DNA of 64,000 nt, from the NCBI RefSeq assembly GCF_001425305.1, contig NZ_LMEE01000001.1:1254183-1318182 (forward strand), in the 5' to 3' direction. The notes beneath the pieces are model-generated. The model was given only the letters and a program-made list of their open reading frames with translations. It ran no database searches and was not told where the DNA came from. Every line of letters begins with the position of its first letter. Within the stretch, counting starts at the first letter, position 1. Positions 1 to 8,141 of the stretch are shown piece after piece. The DNA comes from Phenylobacterium sp. Root1290 (GTDB taxonomy: Bacteria > Pseudomonadota > Alphaproteobacteria > Caulobacterales > Caulobacteraceae). The position numbers and the translations under genes were made by a program.

Positions 1-852
1 GAGAAGGACGTGGTCGAGCGCCGCACGCGCCGCCTGGCCGAGGGCGGCGTCGAGTTCAGGCTGTCGTTCGAGGTCGGCCGCGACGCCTCGCTGGAGGAGC
101 TGCGCGCCCGCCACGACTCCATCCTCATCGCCACCGGCGTCTACGCCGCGCGCGAACTGGTCGCGCCTGGCGCGGGTTCAGCCGGGGTCGCCCCGGCGCT
201 CGACTACCTGATCGCCTCGAACCGCGTCGGCCTGGGCGACAGCGTTCCGGCCCACGACAGCGGCGAGCTCAACGCCGCGGGCCGCGACGTGGTCGTGGTC
301 GGCGGCGGCGACACCGCCATGGACTGCGTGCGCACCGCCGTGCGCCAGGGCGCCAAGTCGGTCACCTGCCTCTATCGCCGCGACCGCGCCAACATGCCCG
401 GCTCGGCCCGCGAGGTCGCCCACGCCGAGGAGGAAGGCGTCGTCTTCGAATGGCTGGCCGCGCCGCGCGCGGTGCTGGGCGACGCCGGCCGCGCCGACGG
501 CCTGCGCGCCATCCGCATGCGCCTGGGCCCGCCCGACGCCACCGGCCGCCAGGCGCCGGAAGAGGTCGAGGGGGGTGACTTCGACCTGCCCGCCGACCTC
601 GTCATCAAGGCCCTGGGCTTCGATCCTGAGGACTTGCCGACCCTGTTCGCAGCGCCCGACCTGACCGTGTCGCGCTGGGGCACGCTGAAGGCCGACTTCA
701 GGACCCAGGCGACCAGCCTGCCGGGCGTCTTCGCCGCCGGCGACATCGTCCGCGGCGCCTCGCTGGTGGTCTGGGCCATCCGCGACGGCCGCGACGCCGC
801 CGACGCCATCCACCAGTACCTCTCGCAGCGCGCGCTGCTGGCCGCGGAGTGA
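1..852 (+). CDS. gltD: Glutamate synthase small subunit, C-terminal part (cut by window edge)
   Basis: The reading frame is open from the first base, so the start lies outside the window and about 283 C-terminal residues are visible, against roughly 470 for the family. The protein passes electrons from NADPH through FAD to the large subunit during glutamate formation from glutamine and 2-oxoglutarate. Seen here are a Rossmann motif (VVVVGGGDTAMD) with the following LYRRDRANMPG segment typical of the NADPH domain, and a C-terminal FAD motif (GVFAAGDIVRGASLVVWAI). The stop codon is followed at once by gltB, so the pair is an operon in the order gltD-gltB. Identification is firm; only the N-terminal Fe-S region is missing from view. 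Confidence 0.93.
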   Translation, partial: EKDVVERRTRRLAEGGVEFRLSFEVGRDASLEELRARHDSILIATGVYAARELVAPGAGSAGVAPALDYLIASNRVGLGDSVPAHDSGELNAAGRDVVVVGGGDTAMDCVRTAVRQGAKSVTCLYRRDRANMPGSAREVAHAEEEGVVFEWLAAPRAVLGDAGRADGLRAIRMRLGPPDATGRQAPEEVEGGDFDLPADLVIKALGFDPEDLPTLFAAPDLTVSRWGTLKADFRTQATSLPGVFAAGDIVRGASLVVWAIRDGRDAADAIHQYLSQRALLAAE

Positions 853-857
853 TCCCG

Positions 858-3800
858 ATGAGCAACCACCGAGACGAATGGTTCGAAGGCGACACCGCCC
901 GCTACCTCGCCAACCGCGCCGCCCTGACCGCCGCCCATGCCTACTCCCCCGGCGACGAACGCGACGCCTGCGGCGTGGGCCTCGTCTGCGCGGTCGACGG
1001 CAAGCCGCGCCGCGAGGTGGTCGAGCTGGCCATCACGGCGCTCAAGAGCGTCTGGCACCGCGGCGCAGTCGACGCCGACGGCAAGACCGGCGACGGCGCC
1101 GGCGTGCTGCTGTCGGTCCCGCAGGACTTCTTCGCCGACCAGGTGACCCGCATCGGCCACGTCCTGCGCCCCGGCCCCATCGCCGTCGGTCAGGTGTTCC
1201 TGCCGCGCAACGACCTCGGCGCCCAGGAAGCGGCCCGGACCATCGTCGAGGCCGAGGCCCTGCGCTTCGGCTTCTACATCTATGGCTGGCGCCAGGTGCC
1301 CGTCGACACCTCGGTGATTGGCGAGAAGGCCAACGCCACCCGCCCCGAGATCGAACAGATCATGCTCTCGCCGCCGGCCGGCCTGACCGGCGAGGCGCTG
1401 GAGCGCGCCCTGTTCCTGTGCCGCAAGCGCATCGAGAAGCGCGTCGCCGCCGCCGGCATCCAGCACTTCTACCTGTGCTCGTTCTCGGCCCGGCAGCTGA
1501 TCTACAAGGGCATGTTCCTCGCCCAGCACATCGACGAGTTCTATCCCGACCTGCGCGACGAACGCTTCGCCGCCGCGGTGGCGATTTTCCACCAGCGCTA
1601 TTCAACCAACACCTTCCCCGAATGGCGCCTGGCCCAGCCCTTCCGGATGCTCGCCCACAACGGCGAGATCAACACCAAGAAGGGCAACGTCAACTGGATG
1701 CGCTCGCACGAGATCCGGATGGCGGCCGACGCCTTCGGCGAGATGGGCGACGACGTGAAGCCGGTCATCCAGGACCCCCACGGCTCGGACTCCATGGCCC
1801 TCGACAACACCTTCGAGGTGCTGGTCCGCGCCGGCCGCGACGCTCCCATGGTCAAGGCGCTGCTGATCCCCGAGGCCTGGAACGCCCGCTCGGACGAACA
1901 GATCAAGCCGGCGCACAAGGCGCTCTACGCCTACTGCAACTCGGTGATGGAGCCGTGGGACGGTCCCGCCGCGGTCTGCGCCACCGACGGCCGCTGGGTC
2001 GTGGCGGGCAAGGACCGCAACGGCCTGCGTCCCCTGCGCGTCGCCTATACCGACGACGGCCTGCTGATCATGGGCTCCGAAGCGGGCATGTGCCGGGTCG
2101 ACGAGGCCCGCATCATCAAGAAGAGCCACATCTCCGCCGGCCGGATGATCGCCGTCGACCTGGCCGAGGGCCGCCTTTACGGCGAGGACGAGATCATCGA
2201 CGAACTCGCCGTCCGCCATCCCTACGACCAGTGGCTCGGCAACATGGTCGACCTGGAGAACGAGATCGCCCCCGGCCCCGAGCCGCGCGCCTATTCGCGT
2301 GAGGAGCTGATCCGCCGCCAGGTCGCCGCCGGCATGAGCCTCGAGGACATCGAGCTGATCCTCGCGCCTATGGTCGAGGACGCCAAGGAGGCCGTCGGCT
2401 CGATGGGCGACGACGCGCCCCTGGCCGTGCTCAGCGACCAGTACCGGCCGCTGTCGCACTTCTTCCGCCAGAACTTCAGCCAGGTGACCAACCCGCCGAT
2501 CGACTCGCTGCGCGAGACCTCGGTGATGAGCCTGAAGACCCGCTTCAAGAACCTCGGCAACATCCTGGCCCAGGACGAGGCCCAGACCGACGTCTTCGTG
2601 CTGGAGAGCCCGGTGCTGACCACCGGCATGTACCAGCGCATCGCCCAGTTCATCGGCGACAAGAACGTCGCCGTCATCGACTGCACCATGCCGGTTCCGG
2701 CCGCCGAGAGCCGGCCCGGCGACGCCCTGCGCGCCAACCTCGACCGCATCCGCGCCGAGGCCGAGGACGCCGCCCTGCGCGGCTGCGCGACCATCGTCCT
2801 CACCGACGAGGCCGCCGGTCCCGAGCGCATCGGTCTGCCGATGATCCTGGCCACCGGCGGGGTCCACTCCTCGCTGGTCGCCAAGGGCCTGCGCTCCTAC
2901 GTCTCGATCATCGTCCGCTCGGCCGAGTGCCTCGACACCCACTACTTCGCGGTGCTGGTCGGGGTCGGGGCCACGGCGGTCAACGCCTACCTGGCGCAGG
3001 AGAGCTTCCAGGACCGTCTCGATCGCGGCCTGACCGGCGACCTGACGCTTCGCCAGCTCTGCCTGAACTTCAAGCACGCCATCGAGGGCGGCCTGCTGAA
3101 GATCATCGCCAAGATGGGCATCGCGGTGATCTCGTCCTATCGCGGCGGCCTGAACTTCGAGGCGCTGGGCCTGTCGCGCGCCCTGGTCGCCGAGTTCTTC
3201 CCGGGCATGCCCTCGCGCATCTCCGGCATCGGCCTGGCCGGCATCGAGGCCAAGGCTCTCGAACTGCACCGCAAGGCCTGGGACGCCGCGGCCATCTCCC
3301 TGCCGGTCGGCGGCTTCTACAAGGCCCGCCGCACCGGCGAGGCCCACGCCTTCGAGGCGCGGATGATCCACGCCCTGCAGCGCGCCTGCGACACCGGCAA
3401 CTACGCCGCCTACAAGACCTTCTCCGAGGGCATGCGGCGGATGCCGACCATCCAGCTGCGCGACCTGCTCGACCTGCGCTCGCCCGAGCGCGCGGTCAGC
3501 CTCGACGAGGTCGAGAGCGTCAACGAGATCCGCAAGCGCTTCCTGACGCCTGGCATGAGCATGGGCGCCCTCAGCCCCGAGGCGCACGGCGTGCTCAACA
3601 TCGCCATGAACCGGATCGGCGCGAAGAGCGTCTCCGGCGAAGGCGGCGAGGACCCGGCCCGATACAAGCCGCTGCCCAACGGCGACAACCCGAACTCTGC
3701 GGTCAAGCAGATCGCCTCGGGCCGGTTCGGCGTCACCGCGCAGTACCTGAACGAGTGCCGCGAGATCGAGATCAAGGTCAGCCAGGGCGCCAAGCCCGGC

Positions 3801-5423
3801 GAGGGCGGCCAGCTGCCCGGCTTCAAGGTCACCGAGCTGATCGCCAAGCTGCGTCACTCGACGCCGGGCGTGATGCTGATCTCGCCGCCGCCGCACCACG
3901 ACATCTATTCGATCGAGGACCTGGCCCAGCTCATCTACGACCTCAAGCAGATCAACCCTGAGGCTCGGGTCTGCGTGAAGCTGGTGGCCATGACCGGCAT
4001 CGGCGCCATCGCCGCCGGGGTCGCCAAGGCCAAGGCCGACGTGATCCTGATCTCCGGCAATGTCGGCGGCACCGGCGCCTCGCCGCAGACCTCGATCAAG
4101 TACGCCGGCGGGCCCTGGGAAATGGGCCTGTCCGAGGCCAACCAGGTCCTGACCCTGAACAACCTGCGCCACTCCGTGCGGCTGCGGGCCGACGGCGGCA
4201 TGCGCACCGGCCGCGACGTCGTCATCGCCGCCATGCTGGGCGCCGAGGAGTTCGGCATCGGCACCGCCAGCCTGATCGCCATGGGCTGCATCATGGTCCG
4301 CCAGTGTCACTCCAACACCTGCCCGGTGGGGGTCTGCACCCAGGACCAGGCGCTGCGCGACAAGTTCTCCGGCAGCCCGGAAAAGGTCATCAACCTCTTC
4401 ACCTTCATCGCCGAGGAGGTGCGCGAGATCCTGGCCGGCCTTGGCTTCCGCAGCCTCAACGAGATCGTCGGCCGCACCGACCTGCTGCAACAGGTCAGCC
4501 GCGGCGGCGAACACCTCGACGACCTCGACCTCAACCCGCTGCTGGTCCGCGCCGACCCCGGCCCGCACGCGCCGTTCTGCACGGTCGAGGGTCGCAACGA
4601 GGTGCCCGACACTCTCGACGCCCAGATCGTCCGCGACGCCGCCCCGCTGCTCGAGCGCGGCGAGAAGATGCAGCTGACCTACACCGTGCGGAACACCGCC
4701 CGGGCGATCGGCTCGCGCACCTCATCGCACATCGTGCGCAAGTTCGGCATGGAGGGCCTGCCCCCCGGCCACCTGACCGTCCAGCTCAAGGGCTCGGCCG
4801 GCCAGAGCCTCGGCGCCTTCGCCGTCCAGGGTCTGCGGATCGAACTCACCGGCGAGGCCAACGACTATGTCGGCAAGGGCCTGTCCGGCGCCACCTTGAT
4901 CATCCGCCCCGCCCCGCAACTGGCGGCCGCCCAGACCAACGCCATCATCGGCAACACCGTGCTCTACGGCGCGACCAGCGGGCGGCTGTTCGCCGCCGGC
5001 CTGGCCGGCGAGCGCTTCGGGGTGCGCAACTCCGGCGCCGTCACCGTGGTCGAAGGCTGCGGGACCAACGGCCTGGAATACATGACCGGCGGCGTCGCCG
5101 TGGTGCTGGGCCCGGTCGGCTTCAACTTCGCAGCCGGCATGACCGGCGGCATGGCCTATGTGCTCGATCTCGACGACCGCTTCCTGACCATGCTCAACAC
5201 CGACAGCGTCGTGGTCGAACGGATCGGAACGCGCCACTGGGAAGCCGAGCTCAAGGCCCTGGTCGAGGAACACGCCCGCGAAACCGGCTCGCCCCTCGCG
5301 GAAACCATCCTGCGCGACTGGGACCGCCAGCTGCCCAAGTTCTGGCAGGTCGTCCCCAAGGAAATGGTCCACCGCCTCGACAAGCCCCTGGCCGAGGAAG
5401 AAGCCGTGCACCACCGGGCCTAG
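858..5423 (+). CDS. gltB: Glutamate synthase large subunit
   Basis: This 1521-residue protein hydrolyses glutamine at its N-terminal Ntn amidotransferase domain, channels ammonia and makes glutamate on an FMN-containing central domain. Cys38 in DACGVGL is the expected catalytic cysteine exposed after removal of a short propeptide. Cys1144, Cys1150 and Cys1155 (CIMVRQCHSNTC) form the 3Fe-4S site after the FMN barrel, and the C-terminal glycine-rich beta-helix (GXXG repeats) is present. ATG 858 is chosen because GGAG at 846-849 sits 8 bases upstream; an in-frame GTG at 849 overlapping the gltD stop is the alternative. Length is normal for the family. Confidence 0.96.
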   Translation: MSNHRDEWFEGDTARYLANRAALTAAHAYSPGDERDACGVGLVCAVDGKPRREVVELAITALKSVWHRGAVDADGKTGDGAGVLLSVPQDFFADQVTRIGHVLRPGPIAVGQVFLPRNDLGAQEAARTIVEAEALRFGFYIYGWRQVPVDTSVIGEKANATRPEIEQIMLSPPAGLTGEALERALFLCRKRIEKRVAAAGIQHFYLCSFSARQLIYKGMFLAQHIDEFYPDLRDERFAAAVAIFHQRYSTNTFPEWRLAQPFRMLAHNGEINTKKGNVNWMRSHEIRMAADAFGEMGDDVKPVIQDPHGSDSMALDNTFEVLVRAGRDAPMVKALLIPEAWNARSDEQIKPAHKALYAYCNSVMEPWDGPAAVCATDGRWVVAGKDRNGLRPLRVAYTDDGLLIMGSEAGMCRVDEARIIKKSHISAGRMIAVDLAEGRLYGEDEIIDELAVRHPYDQWLGNMVDLENEIAPGPEPRAYSREELIRRQVAAGMSLEDIELILAPMVEDAKEAVGSMGDDAPLAVLSDQYRPLSHFFRQNFSQVTNPPIDSLRETSVMSLKTRFKNLGNILAQDEAQTDVFVLESPVLTTGMYQRIAQFIGDKNVAVIDCTMPVPAAESRPGDALRANLDRIRAEAEDAALRGCATIVLTDEAAGPERIGLPMILATGGVHSSLVAKGLRSYVSIIVRSAECLDTHYFAVLVGVGATAVNAYLAQESFQDRLDRGLTGDLTLRQLCLNFKHAIEGGLLKIIAKMGIAVISSYRGGLNFEALGLSRALVAEFFPGMPSRISGIGLAGIEAKALELHRKAWDAAAISLPVGGFYKARRTGEAHAFEARMIHALQRACDTGNYAAYKTFSEGMRRMPTIQLRDLLDLRSPERAVSLDEVESVNEIRKRFLTPGMSMGALSPEAHGVLNIAMNRIGAKSVSGEGGEDPARYKPLPNGDNPNSAVKQIASGRFGVTAQYLNECREIEIKVSQGAKPGEGGQLPGFKVTELIAKLRHSTPGVMLISPPPHHDIYSIEDLAQLIYDLKQINPEARVCVKLVAMTGIGAIAAGVAKAKADVILISGNVGGTGASPQTSIKYAGGPWEMGLSEANQVLTLNNLRHSVRLRADGGMRTGRDVVIAAMLGAEEFGIGTASLIAMGCIMVRQCHSNTCPVGVCTQDQALRDKFSGSPEKVINLFTFIAEEVREILAGLGFRSLNEIVGRTDLLQQVSRGGEHLDDLDLNPLLVRADPGPHAPFCTVEGRNEVPDTLDAQIVRDAAPLLERGEKMQLTYTVRNTARAIGSRTSSHIVRKFGMEGLPPGHLTVQLKGSAGQSLGAFAVQGLRIELTGEANDYVGKGLSGATLIIRPAPQLAAAQTNAIIGNTVLYGATSGRLFAAGLAGERFGVRNSGAVTVVEGCGTNGLEYMTGGVAVVLGPVGFNFAAGMTGGMAYVLDLDDRFLTMLNTDSVVVERIGTRHWEAELKALVEEHARETGSPLAETILRDWDRQLPKFWQVVPKEMVHRLDKPLAEEEAVHHRA

Positions 5424-5426
5424 AAC

Positions 5427-5532
5427 GGCGCCGCCCCCTCACCCTGACCTCCCTCGATCTGGAACATTTGCGGAACGATCTCTATAGTCCCCTCGCCCCC
5501 CTTGGGGGAGAGGGTTAGGGTGAGGGGGACGC
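5427..5532. repeat. Left composite GC-rich repeat flanking DUF559 gene
   Basis: The unit starts with GGCGCCGCCCCCTCACCCT (5427-5445), continues with a degenerate inverted arm, and ends with a 45-base palindromic element (5488-5532) of the form TCCCCTCGCC...GGCGAGGGG-like arms with GGGTTAGGGTGAGGGGG. The same 19-mer recurs at 5880-5898 and the same 45-mer, with one C fewer, at 5950-5993. The gene between them is thus bracketed by direct composite repeats about 455 bases apart. It overlaps an alternative TTG start at 5502. The function is unknown; it looks like a REP/BIME-type dispersed element. Confidence 0.85.
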
Positions 5533-5534
5533 CG

Positions 5535-5900
5535 ATGCCGCGCAACGCCTCGACTGCGCAGGCACGATCGCTACGCGCCAGGCAGACCAACGCCGAAGCC
5601 TACCTATGGGCGGCGTTGCGCAATCGCCAACTCGGCGGCTGGAAGTGGCGCCGCCGGGTCGGGATCGGTCCCTTCGTCGTCGACTTCCTCTGTATCGAGG
5701 CGAGGCTTGTCATCGAACTCGACGGCGCCGGCCACGCCGAACGCCGCGACCACGACGCACTGAGGACGGCCATGCTCGCGGCGCACCGCCTGCGCGTCAT
5801 CCGGTTCTGGAACCACGTGGTCTTCGAAGGCCGCGAATCCGTGTGCGACGCGATCCTTGCTGCGTGTGACGGCGAGCGTGGCGCCGCCCCCTCACCCTAG
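5535..5900 (+). CDS. DUF559 (Vsr-like PD-(D/E)XK fold) endonuclease-domain protein
   Basis: A 121-residue protein of the DUF559 family, related to very-short-patch-repair and other restriction-like nucleases. The core is visible: basic helix (GGWKWRRR), then GPFVVDFLCIEARLVIELDG with Asp50 and Glu61/Asp63 at the positions expected for metal binding, followed by the RVIRFWNHVV strand. The substrate is unknown for this family. ATG 5535 is preferred over a TTG at 5502 that lies in the repeat. The last residues (APSP) and the stop codon are encoded by the downstream repeat. It sits between two direct composite repeats, which suggests that gene and repeats move or spread together. Confidence 0.8.
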   Translation: MPRNASTAQARSLRARQTNAEAYLWAALRNRQLGGWKWRRRVGIGPFVVDFLCIEARLVIELDGAGHAERRDHDALRTAMLAAHRLRVIRFWNHVVFEGRESVCDAILAACDGERGAAPSP

Positions 5901-5993
5901 CCCTCTCCCCGAGGGGAGAGGGAAAAGACGACCCAGCCCGCACAACACGTCCCCTCGCCCCCTTGGGGGAGAGGGTTAGGGTGAGGGGGACGC
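5880..5993. repeat. Right composite GC-rich repeat flanking DUF559 gene
   Basis: Second copy of the composite repeat: the 19-mer at 5880-5898, a perfect 9-bp hairpin (CCCTCTCCC at 5901-5909 and GGGAGAGGG at 5914-5922, loop CGAG), a 27-base spacer, and the 44-base element 5950-5993. The 44-base element matches 5488-5532 except for one missing C in a C run. It supplies the stop codon and last residues of both flanking genes: the DUF559 gene on the plus strand and the membrane protein on the minus strand (TAA at 5978-5976). The hairpin may also act as a bidirectional terminator between these converging genes. Confidence 0.85.
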
Positions 5994-6806
5994 AGCGCCG
6001 CCCGACGCGCGCGGAAACTCCGCCGCCATCGCCTCCACCTCGCGGGCCACGTTCTCCATCGGCGCCTGCGGCACCCGCACGCTGCCCACGCGCGGGCTGT
6101 CGAGATCGACGATCAAGCTGATCGCCATCGCCACCAGGATGAACAGCCCGCAGGTCGCCACCAGATGTCGTCGGCGGCCCGGCGCCAGCCCGTGGCCCAT
6201 GATCGCGGCGGTGACCACCGCGAAGGTCACCAGCACGTGCAGCGCCCGCGCCGGCACCCGCTCCTCCAGCGCCGCGCGCCGCGTGGTCTCCAGATTGAAC
6301 ATCTCGTTGGTCGGCATCATCACGCCCATGGCCAGCGGCGCGCCTTCGGGCGTCCGCACCGCGGCGTGGACCTGCCGCCAGATCTTGGCCTGCATGGCTT
6401 CGGCCTGCGCCTCGGCCTCCCCGACACGCAGCATGTCGGCGCCGAAGTCGTAGAACTCCAGCCGCACCTTCACATAGTCGGCCATGCTGTTGAGCAGCTC
6501 GCTCCGATGCGGCTCGGGCATCAGCTGGTAGCGCAGGACCGCCGTCGAGATGGCGTTGGCCTCGGCCACCACCAGCTGCCGGCGCTCCACGAAGCGATCG
6601 TTGGCCATGCTGAAGACGAAGGCGATCAACAGCCCGAGCAGGCCGAGCGCCGCGCTCAGCACATAGCCGGACCCGGATTCGTGGGGATCCGGCTCGCCCT
6701 TGCCGCGCGCGCGGTCCAGCGCGCCTCTGTGCAGCCGATAGCCCAGCTCCACGGCCAGGACGAGCACCGCCGTCAGCAGCAGCCAGCCCAACAGGGTCGC
6801 GCCCAT
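5976..6806 (-). CDS. DUF4239/bestrophin-like integral membrane protein
   Basis: This 276-residue protein has four predicted membrane helices, two near the N-terminus (about residues 3-22 and 47-68) and two after residue 185, separated by a long soluble helical region. That layout matches the DUF4239 family. The function of the family is not established. GAGGAG lies 8 bases before ATG 6806, supporting the start. The C-terminal residues SGGAASPSP and the TAA stop come from the right composite repeat, which suggests that the repeat landed in or beside the original 3' end and changed the tail. Confidence 0.6.
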   Translation of the reverse strand: MGATLLGWLLLTAVLVLAVELGYRLHRGALDRARGKGEPDPHESGSGYVLSAALGLLGLLIAFVFSMANDRFVERRQLVVAEANAISTAVLRYQLMPEPHRSELLNSMADYVKVRLEFYDFGADMLRVGEAEAQAEAMQAKIWRQVHAAVRTPEGAPLAMGVMMPTNEMFNLETTRRAALEERVPARALHVLVTFAVVTAAIMGHGLAPGRRRHLVATCGLFILVAMAISLIVDLDSPRVGSVRVPQAPMENVAREVEAMAAEFPRASGGAASPSP

Positions 6807-6889
6807 TCCGCCGCTCCTCAGCCTGAAGCCAAGGTCTCAAGCCCTTCTAGCCGACGCCATCGGTTGTCGCCCTGAGCCGGCGGGCGGGC

Positions 6890-8065
6890 TTACCCCACCT
6901 CGACCCCGGCATAGCGCGCCCGCGGACGGATCACCCCGCCGCCCTGCCCCTGCTCGATCGCATGGGCGATCCAGCCGGCGCAGCGGGCGACGGCGAACAA
7001 CGCAAACGGCGCGTCGGTCGGCAGCTTCAACACCCGCGCCATCGCCACCAGGGCGAAATCGACATTCGGCGCCAGGCCGGTGATGGCGCTGATCGTCGCC
7101 TGCAGCCTGGCCATCTCCGGATCGGGGTCGAAGCGCTCCAGCAGCGCCGCGGCGCGCGGGTCGCCGTCGGGATAGAGATTGTGCCCGAAGCCCGGGATGT
7201 GCCGGTCCTCGGCCAGCCGCGCGGTCACCGCCGCCCGCGCGCCGATCTCGCCGGCCTCGCGGGTCAGGCTCTGCACCGCCGCCGCCGCGCCGCCGTGCCG
7301 CGGCCCCGACAGCGCCGCCATCCCCGCCAGGGACGAGGCCGCCAGCGAGGCGCCGGTCGAGGCGGCCACCCGCGCGGCGAAGGTCGAGGCGTTGAGCTCG
7401 TGGTCGGCCAGCAGCACCAGCGCCCGGCGGATCAGGTCCGCGCCGGGGCCGCCCGGCCCCAATCCCCAGGCCAGGGCCAGCCGCCCGGCGATCGCCCCGC
7501 CGCCGACCTGGCCGGCGATGGCGTCGGTCAGCACGTCCAGCAGGGTCGCGGCCTCGACCGCCAGGGCCAGGGGATTGCGCCCCCGCGCCGGCGGATCCTC
7601 GCCCGCTCGCGCGGCCAGCGCCAGGAACGCGCGCGAGCGCATGTCCTCGCCCTCCGGCGGCCGCGGCCGGTCGGTGCGCTTCAGCGCCGCGCCATGCCCG
7701 CCGCGCAGCAGCCGCGCCACCGACTCCAGCGTCTCGGTCTGCGCCAGCTCGACGGCGTCGCGCCCGCGATAGAACAACCGCCCGCCCGAGATCGTGGTGA
7801 TCGCCGAGGTCAGCACCGGCTCGCCCCACGAGATCGCGCCGGCCGCCACCTCCGCCACCTTGCGGCTGCGGCTCTTGCGGTCGGTCAGGGCGGCGATGTC
7901 GGCGACCCGGTAGAGGCTGCGGCGCGGATCGTGCGGATCGGGCCGCACCTGCACCCGCCCCCGGCTCACATAGGCGTAGAGCGTCTGCGGGCGCACGCCC
8001 AGCCGCGAGCGCGCCTCATCGGCGGCGATCCATTCGGGCGGTCTGGCGGCGGCGGACGCGGTCAT
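6890..8065 (-). CDS. Helix-turn-helix/citrate synthase fusion protein
   Basis: A 391-residue protein with an excisionase/MerR-like helix-turn-helix at about residues 11-60 (IAADEARSRLGVRPQTLYAYV) followed by a citrate synthase fold. The three catalytic positions are kept: His257 (GPRHGGA), His295 (GFGHNLY) and Asp336 (NVDF). It could therefore bind DNA and perhaps condense oxaloacetate with acetyl- or propionyl-CoA. ATG 8065 has no Shine-Dalgarno sequence; a TATAAT on the minus strand (8077-8072) lies only 6 bases upstream, which suggests a leaderless message. It is divergent from a second citrate-synthase gene; the pair resembles the citB/citC pair of Caulobacter crescentus, by recollection of that genome. 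Confidence 0.8.
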   Translation of the reverse strand: MTASAAARPPEWIAADEARSRLGVRPQTLYAYVSRGRVQVRPDPHDPRRSLYRVADIAALTDRKSRSRKVAEVAAGAISWGEPVLTSAITTISGGRLFYRGRDAVELAQTETLESVARLLRGGHGAALKRTDRPRPPEGEDMRSRAFLALAARAGEDPPARGRNPLALAVEAATLLDVLTDAIAGQVGGGAIAGRLALAWGLGPGGPGADLIRRALVLLADHELNASTFAARVAASTGASLAASSLAGMAALSGPRHGGAAAAVQSLTREAGEIGARAAVTARLAEDRHIPGFGHNLYPDGDPRAAALLERFDPDPEMARLQATISAITGLAPNVDFALVAMARVLKLPTDAPFALFAVARCAGWIAHAIEQGQGGGVIRPRARYAGVEVG

Positions 8066-8068
8066 ATG

Positions 8069-8092
8069 TTGATTATATTGATCAAGATTGAC
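8069..8092. promoter_or_regulatory. Candidate operator/promoter between the divergent citrate synthase genes
   Basis: The 76-base divergent region holds three TTGAT/TTGAC half-sites (8069-8073, 8078-8082, 8088-8092) about 9-10 bases apart, and a perfect TTGATCAA palindrome at 8078-8085. A minus-strand TATAAT at 8077-8072 overlaps them. The stretch is strikingly AT-rich in this GC-rich window. It is a plausible binding site for the helix-turn-helix domain of the neighbouring fusion protein. The half-sites are seen; the role is inferred. Confidence 0.45.
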
Positions 8093-8141
8093 GCTTCCAG
8101 CTTGCGGGCAAATATCGCGGCAAGCAAGAGGAGTTCTCGCC

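Noticed and set aside
1602-4568. Very long open frame on the minus strand opposite gltB
   Set aside because: It is a shadow of gltB: high GC content suppresses stop codons, and the translated sequence is rich in repeats with no recognised domain.
5427-5993. Insertion sequence or integron cassette around the DUF559 gene
   Set aside because: No transposase, integrase or target-site duplication is seen; the flanks are composite palindromic direct repeats instead.
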